A stretch of DNA of 46,707 bases from JAZGDL01 sp036477795. GTDB taxonomy: Bacteria; Planctomycetota; Phycisphaerae; UBA1845. Below, piece after piece: positions 43,127 to 46,707 of this stretch. The notes under the pieces were generated by a model. The model was given only the letters and a program-made list of their open reading frames with translations. It made no database searches and was not told the DNA's origin. The position numbers and the translations under genes are program-made. The stretch covers positions 1-46,707 of the forward strand of contig JAZGDL010000032.1 in NCBI GenBank assembly GCA_036477795.1, given 5' to 3'. Numbering within the stretch: the first letter of the stretch is position 1; each line of letters starts with the position of its first letter.

Positions 43127-44239
43127 ATGCGGAGCCGACATGAAAACCTGAAGAGATGGATCCTCACTGTTGCCCTACTCGTAGCAGCGACGGGCGGGTG
43201 TGACGGTATCTTCGTGACCGATACGGATCAATCGGACGACGGTTCCGACGACAGCACCGGAACCTCGGCCAGTGTCTATTATGTCTCCCCCCAGGGGGAT
43301 GATGACTCTGACGGACGGTCGAAAGCGACGGCCTTTGCCACCATCGGTCGCGCCGTGGGAGCCCTGCGGGCTGGAGACACCATAGCGATTCTGCCGGGCA
43401 CCTACCACGAGAGCTTGACTATGGAAGGTGTGGGTGACGCCCAGGCCACGATCACCATCCAAGGCCAGGACGGGACGCCCGTTCTCGACGGCGGGCGCAC
43501 TCTGGGGATCGGCTTTTCGTGCATTCAATGCACCAATGTGATATTCGAGAATCTGGAGATTCGTGATTACATCGACATCGGGATAATGGTCACCCTCAGC
43601 TCCAACGTTACCGTCCGTAGCCTCAAAGTGCACCACAACGGCTTCGCCGCGCGGAATACTGACTGGGTTATCGAAGGCTACGGCATTCATGCCGACGACT
43701 CGCGAGAGGTCACCATCGAGAACAACGAGGTGTATCAGAACGGCCCCAATCCGCAGTTGCCCGATAAGCTGTTGGGAACGGGCATTGACACCTTCGGTCT
43801 CATCGATTCGGTGATCCGCAACAACAACTCCCATGACAACATCGGCGGTGGGATTCTCGTTGAGGACAGCATCAACATTCTGGTCGAGGGGAACCGGATC
43901 ACCGGGAACGATCTGGACGCCTCGGTTGAACAGTGGTGGGACGGCGGCATCTGGGTCGACGGCGGGCAGGACGTGACGCTGCGGAACAACACTATCCGCG
44001 ACAACATCGGCCCCGGCATCGAAATCAGCGACGAAGACAATCAGCAGCCGTTCGGCTACGTCTTGGAAGACAACATCATCACCGGCAATCTTTACGGCCT
44101 GTACGTGTGGAACTTCGGAACCACAGATCTTCCCGCGGAGAGCATCCTGCAGCTATCGAACAACACTATCTCCGATAATACCGTGCAGGACTTCTGGGTC
44201 GTGGACTGGGAGTGTCCGCCCGATGACCCTTGCGAGTAG
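43127..44239 (+). CDS. Right-handed beta-helix lipoprotein
   Basis: About 370 residues. The start is ATG 43127, with ACGGAG seven bases upstream; the extension to 43088 has no such site. A signal helix (WILTVALLVAATGGC) ends in a lipobox-like Cys25 followed by Asp, then an acidic Ser/Thr/Asp linker. VYYVSPQGDDDSDGRSKATAF opens a DUF1565-type motif. The remainder is a parallel beta-helix with repeated turn motifs (GTGIDTF, DSVIRNNNSHDNIGGGILVED, RNNTIRDNIGPGIEISD, NNTISDN), as in NosD-, pectate-lyase- and chondroitinase-like proteins. The architecture is that of the C-terminal half of the giant lipoprotein at 26179. The catalytic or binding function is unknown; it may act on a polysaccharide at the cell surface. 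Confidence 0.85.
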   Translation: MRSRHENLKRWILTVALLVAATGGCDGIFVTDTDQSDDGSDDSTGTSASVYYVSPQGDDDSDGRSKATAFATIGRAVGALRAGDTIAILPGTYHESLTMEGVGDAQATITIQGQDGTPVLDGGRTLGIGFSCIQCTNVIFENLEIRDYIDIGIMVTLSSNVTVRSLKVHHNGFAARNTDWVIEGYGIHADDSREVTIENNEVYQNGPNPQLPDKLLGTGIDTFGLIDSVIRNNNSHDNIGGGILVEDSINILVEGNRITGNDLDASVEQWWDGGIWVDGGQDVTLRNNTIRDNIGPGIEISDEDNQQPFGYVLEDNIITGNLYGLYVWNFGTTDLPAESILQLSNNTISDNTVQDFWVVDWECPPDDPCE

Positions 44240-44401
44240 GGCAGCCGCACAGAAGCAGAACAAGCCAAGTCTCATACCAATTGCAGTTGGAACTCGCCGA
44301 TAAACACCCACCCCGAGCCGCGGGCCTTTAGCCCGCGCGGTCCCTCCGCTCACGGTGACGTCCCCGTCGTCAAATCGGTGTTCTCAAAGTGAAGTCGACA
44401 T
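44240..44401. repeat. Spacer with GCCGCGGGC palindrome
   Basis: Bases 44314-44341 (CGAGCCGCGGGCCTTTAGCC onward) resemble the reverse complement of 4172-4199. There is no other feature before the tRNA-Arg. Confidence 0.55.
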
Positions 44402-44475
44402 CGCGCCCGGGAGGACTCGAACCTCCAACCTTCAGATTCGAAGTCTGCAACTCTATCCAATTGAGCTACGGGCGC
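44402..44475 (-). tRNA. tRNA-Arg (anticodon TCG)
   Basis: A 74-nt cloverleaf on the minus strand. The acceptor stem is GCGCCCG (44475-44469) with CGGGCGC (44409-44403). The anticodon loop is CTTCGAA with TCG; the stem GCAGA/TCTGA has a G-A mismatch at its base. The T-arm is GGAGG-TTCGAGT-CCTCC. The discriminator is G; CCA is not encoded. It reads CGA. Confidence 0.93.
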
Positions 44476-44925
44476 TTTTTGCTTCTACCGACCGTAAGCC
44501 CTTGTCAAACAACAACTTACGGCTAGCAGGTAGGACACTCGGCATCCTACACGGATAAAGTGGCTTGCCATTTGGCAGGACACGCCTGAATCAGCGGTAG
44601 CGTTGGGCATTGTTCCCGCCCACCCGCCAGCGTAGCCGATTGGGAGCTTTCCTGCCATGCCAAGACCACGAGCGAACAAACCGTTAAAGGGTGCCGAACA
44701 TCGCTGGTACGTCCAAGTCTACCCGCCTTCGCGAGGTGACGCTACCGGAAATCGCAGCCGCAAAAGTGGCAATAATTTTCGGAAAGGAGGCGGCAATATT
44801 TTCCGGAACCCGCAGCCCGCGATCAGTTCGTCCCATGTCCTAGGGATTCCCATCGTCAATCCGCAATCGTCGATCGCAATCGCCGCCGCCGATACGACCT
44901 GCCCTACCTGTTGGATATCAGCGTG
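44476..44925. other. Spacer with unassigned ORF and simple repeat
   Basis: A 450-base stretch. An open frame from ATG 44657 starts MPRPRANKPLKGAEHRWYVQ, has a basic composition and a possible GGGAG nine bases upstream. It soon runs into Asn/Gly/Ile-rich sequence and a GTCAATCCGCAATCGTC simple repeat (44850-44880), so I do not call it a gene. An inverted repeat CCGTAAG/CTTACGG lies at 44491-44522. The right end is the 3' end of the Kelch-like gene. Confidence 0.45.
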
Positions 44926-46218
44926 TCACGGAGTATCGGCATGCGCCGCACACCTTTGTATCCGGCCTTTCTCCCTCCCTGTAATGAGGCCTTCGTGCTT
45001 CCATTCGTTGGCCAGATGCGCCACGCAACTGACGAACCGCCCGTGATTGGCTGCGTCCTCGGCGCAAAGCATGATCAGATCGGCCATCGTGCAGCCATCG
45101 TCAAACAACTCATTGGCGACTCCCGTATCGCAGTCGTCGATCATGATCGATTCCGCCAGACCTGAATTCGGGCAAGAATCTTCGTCATCGGGCACGCCAT
45201 CGCCATCCAAATCAAGTAGCGACGAATGCTCGATGTCGCGCGATTCACCCGTTGCAAAGACGTGACCGCCCAATTGACTGAGGTCTTTTCTAATCGTTGC
45301 CTGGATCAAGCTCTCTGTCTCCGTCCATGGTCCCAGTGTGTGGTCGGCTTGCACTGCGCTATAGATGACGCTTGTCAGGTGACTGCCCCCGAAGGTCCCG
45401 CTGTGCCCACCAGCCAAGTAAACTGTGCTTCCGAAAACTGCTATGCCCATCTCGTTACGGAACTCAGTGAGAGGGGTATCATGTTCCCATGGTCCTAGCG
45501 AGCCATCTGGGTTTATCGCGGCTCTTTCGACCGTATTGGTTCTGTAACCATGCACCCCTCCCCCGAAAACGTAAACATGACCATCGATGGCTGCCGCAGC
45601 GCAACCTGGATGACGCTCGTTCAGTTGTGGTCCCGCTTGCCACATTGCAAGTGATCCATCCGGGTTGATGCGTGCGTATTCGGTAATCCGCCCTACGCCA
45701 AAACCGGCGCTATGGATGGTTCCCCCGAGGACGTAGAGATGGTCACCACTCACAACCAGCCCGAAGCTCTCACGGGGATTGTTGAGCGGTGAGGTCGTGG
45801 CCCAGGGGCCAAGTGACCCATCCGGGTTGACGGGGGCATACTCCACAAGACCGGTATTGCCGCCCGGGTTCCCCACTTTACCACCGACGAGATACATGTG
45901 GGTATCTGTCACGACGGCGGAGAATATCCATCGGGGTAGGGTACGATCTGTGGTGGAAATCCACGGACCAACAGTTCCATCGGCTGAAACCTCAGCGTAC
46001 ACCGTCCCGATGCAAGTTGCATCTGAAAAACAGGCGTCCTCAAACGCGTACCAATGGGTGTCTGTTGCTGCCGGACTGTTACCTGTGACGTTCTCTGGGA
46101 GTTGTCCCCACAATTCCCATGGTTGCAGTCCGTCGCTGGCACCCAGGACAGGGGGCAGAGCGAACAACCCCGCAGTAGAGCACATTCCGATCAAGAATAG
46201 TCTCGTTTTTTCTACCAT
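44926..46218 (-). CDS. Secreted Kelch-like propeller protein with TSP3 motif and Cys-containing C-terminal domain
   Basis: About 430 residues. The start is ATG 46218 with AGGAG eight bases upstream; the frame to 46326 is unused. The signal peptide runs to about GAS. Six or so repeats contain the Kelch-like pattern hYVhGG (YLVGG, YVLGG, YVFGG, YLAGG), each followed by a strand with NPDGSLGPW, forming a beta-propeller. A single TSP3-like calcium motif (LDGDGVPDDEDSCP) comes next. The C-terminal 75 residues include DDCDTGVANELFDDGCTMADLIMLCAEDAANHGRFVSCVAHL and recall a domain that, as I remember it, ends many secreted proteins in Planctomycetota-like bacteria. Its role may be anchoring or sorting. 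Binding partners are unknown. Confidence 0.85.
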   Translation of the reverse strand: MVEKTRLFLIGMCSTAGLFALPPVLGASDGLQPWELWGQLPENVTGNSPAATDTHWYAFEDACFSDATCIGTVYAEVSADGTVGPWISTTDRTLPRWIFSAVVTDTHMYLVGGKVGNPGGNTGLVEYAPVNPDGSLGPWATTSPLNNPRESFGLVVSGDHLYVLGGTIHSAGFGVGRITEYARINPDGSLAMWQAGPQLNERHPGCAAAAIDGHVYVFGGGVHGYRTNTVERAAINPDGSLGPWEHDTPLTEFRNEMGIAVFGSTVYLAGGHSGTFGGSHLTSVIYSAVQADHTLGPWTETESLIQATIRKDLSQLGGHVFATGESRDIEHSSLLDLDGDGVPDDEDSCPNSGLAESIMIDDCDTGVANELFDDGCTMADLIMLCAEDAANHGRFVSCVAHLANEWKHEGLITGREKGRIQRCAAHADTP

Positions 46219-46707
46219 TTCCGATTCTCCTATTAAAGTGCATCCATTTACGAATGGTCGGCGTGGGACACCTGCCAACCAATCTGCTTCGCGCCTCACC
46301 CAGCCAGGGGCACACCCCATGTGCATCCCACAGAACCGGCGGGCGAGCGCAATGAAAGAGGGCGCGAAACCGAAACGCGCCCTCGTCGTGAGGTACTGGC
46401 ATACCCGGACTCAAAGGCGGTCCGGCCCGCGCCCCTTTCGGGACACGGTACCGGTCACACGTTTTGAGTCCTGAGAACTGCCAGTTTTCACGACAAGACG
46501 GCGGCCGAAACCACTATTGTTTTGACGCTGATCCTTGGCCATGGGTCCCTCGGCCCGTTCCAAAGGACGGGGTCGGGGGTCACCTTCATGCCAATCCGTC
46601 CCCCACCCTCAGAGAGGGCGGGGCACCCGTGCGTCTGCGTTTCTATCTCAGTAGCCTACCTCCAAAAATACTGTCCGCGTTCACGGGTCCGAGCGGATCA
46701 GAAAACC
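46219..46707. other. Right-edge spacer with hairpin and dispersed repeat
   Basis: A 489-base stretch without a supported gene. A 9-bp hairpin at 46358-46384 (GAGGGCGCG, loop AAACCGAAA, CGCGCCCTC) is followed on the minus strand by TTTC, so it might end a leftward transcript from beyond the window. The CCCCACCCTC-AGA-GAGGG repeat at 46601-46623 is related to 34602-34624. Confidence 0.5.
46358..46384 (-). terminator. Possible intrinsic terminator
   Basis: Perfect 9-bp GC-rich stem with a 9-base loop, followed on the minus strand by TTTCATT. The T-run is short. It could end a gene to the right of the window; it lies upstream of the Kelch gene. Confidence 0.3.

Noticed and set aside
44657..45046. 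129-codon ORF next to tRNA-Arg
   Set aside because: The N-terminus is basic and has a possible ribosome-binding site, but the frame passes through a simple repeat and into the antisense of the Kelch gene; no similarity recognised.
45779..46474. 231-codon plus-strand ORF at the right edge
   Set aside because: Mostly antisense of the Kelch-like protein; the remaining part is spacer with hairpins.

Overview
The window is chromosomal DNA of high GC content. It looks like a member of the Planctomycetota, possibly Phycisphaerae. This is inferred from the combination of PEP-CTERM/exosortase genes, very large lipoproteins with thrombospondin-type-3 (TSP3) repeats and beta-helices, a DUF4953-type metalloprotease, many GT-C membrane glycosyltransferases and a large load of dispersed palindromic repeats. 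No rRNA or other decisive taxonomic marker is present. There are no CRISPR arrays, complete insertion sequences or intact prophage genes.

Layout. 1-4105: the C-terminal part of a secreted zinc metalloprotease, a secreted cyclophilin-FKBP fusion, a PEP-CTERM protein and tRNA-Ala(CGC). 4237-26121: a large extracellular-polysaccharide locus. Two GT-C membrane glycosyltransferases run leftward. Divergent from them is a rightward run: GT4 glycosyltransferase, sulfotransferase, GT4, DUF362 protein, a 1143-residue fusion of an asparagine synthetase with a CapK/PaaK-like adenylate-forming enzyme, a GT-C protein, an O-antigen ligase/polymerase, an NAD-dependent epimerase, a Wzx-like flippase, a GT4, a second asparagine synthetase and a SAM methyltransferase. 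Many of these genes overlap or nearly touch. 26179-30012: a 1277-residue lipoprotein on the minus strand. 30566-34440: two exosortase cassettes that face each other, EpsI-exosortase-Zn-ribbon membrane protein (+) and XrtH-like exosortase plus partner membrane protein (-). 34748-39156: nadA, a bacterial PH-domain protein, a PEP-CTERM-locus polysaccharide deacetylase, a tiny Asp-rich protein and a TM2/zinc-ribbon protein. 39434-46707: tRNA-Leu(CAA), a probable integrase remnant, a processive GT2 with a coupled GT-C protein, a beta-helix lipoprotein, tRNA-Arg(TCG) and a Kelch-like secreted protein.

How it fits together. The 4-26 kb block has everything expected of a Wzx/Wzy-type exopolysaccharide pathway: cytoplasmic GT4 enzymes, a flippase, a polymerase/ligase and membrane GT-C enzymes. 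It also has modifying enzymes: sulfotransferase, methyltransferase, two glutamine amidotransferase/ligases and an adenylate-forming domain. The exosortases and the deacetylase are the usual companions of such loci in PEP-CTERM organisms, where protein sorting to the outer surface and polysaccharide production are linked. The PEP-CTERM protein at 2.9 kb is the only clear exosortase substrate inside the window.

The least ordinary items are the AsnB-CapK fusion, the two unlike exosortase cassettes placed tail to tail, the two-family prolyl isomerase, the divergent gene pair whose N-termini are written in an 8-nt-type simple repeat, and the Asp-rich small protein. Functions are inferred from motifs read by eye; no database search was run.
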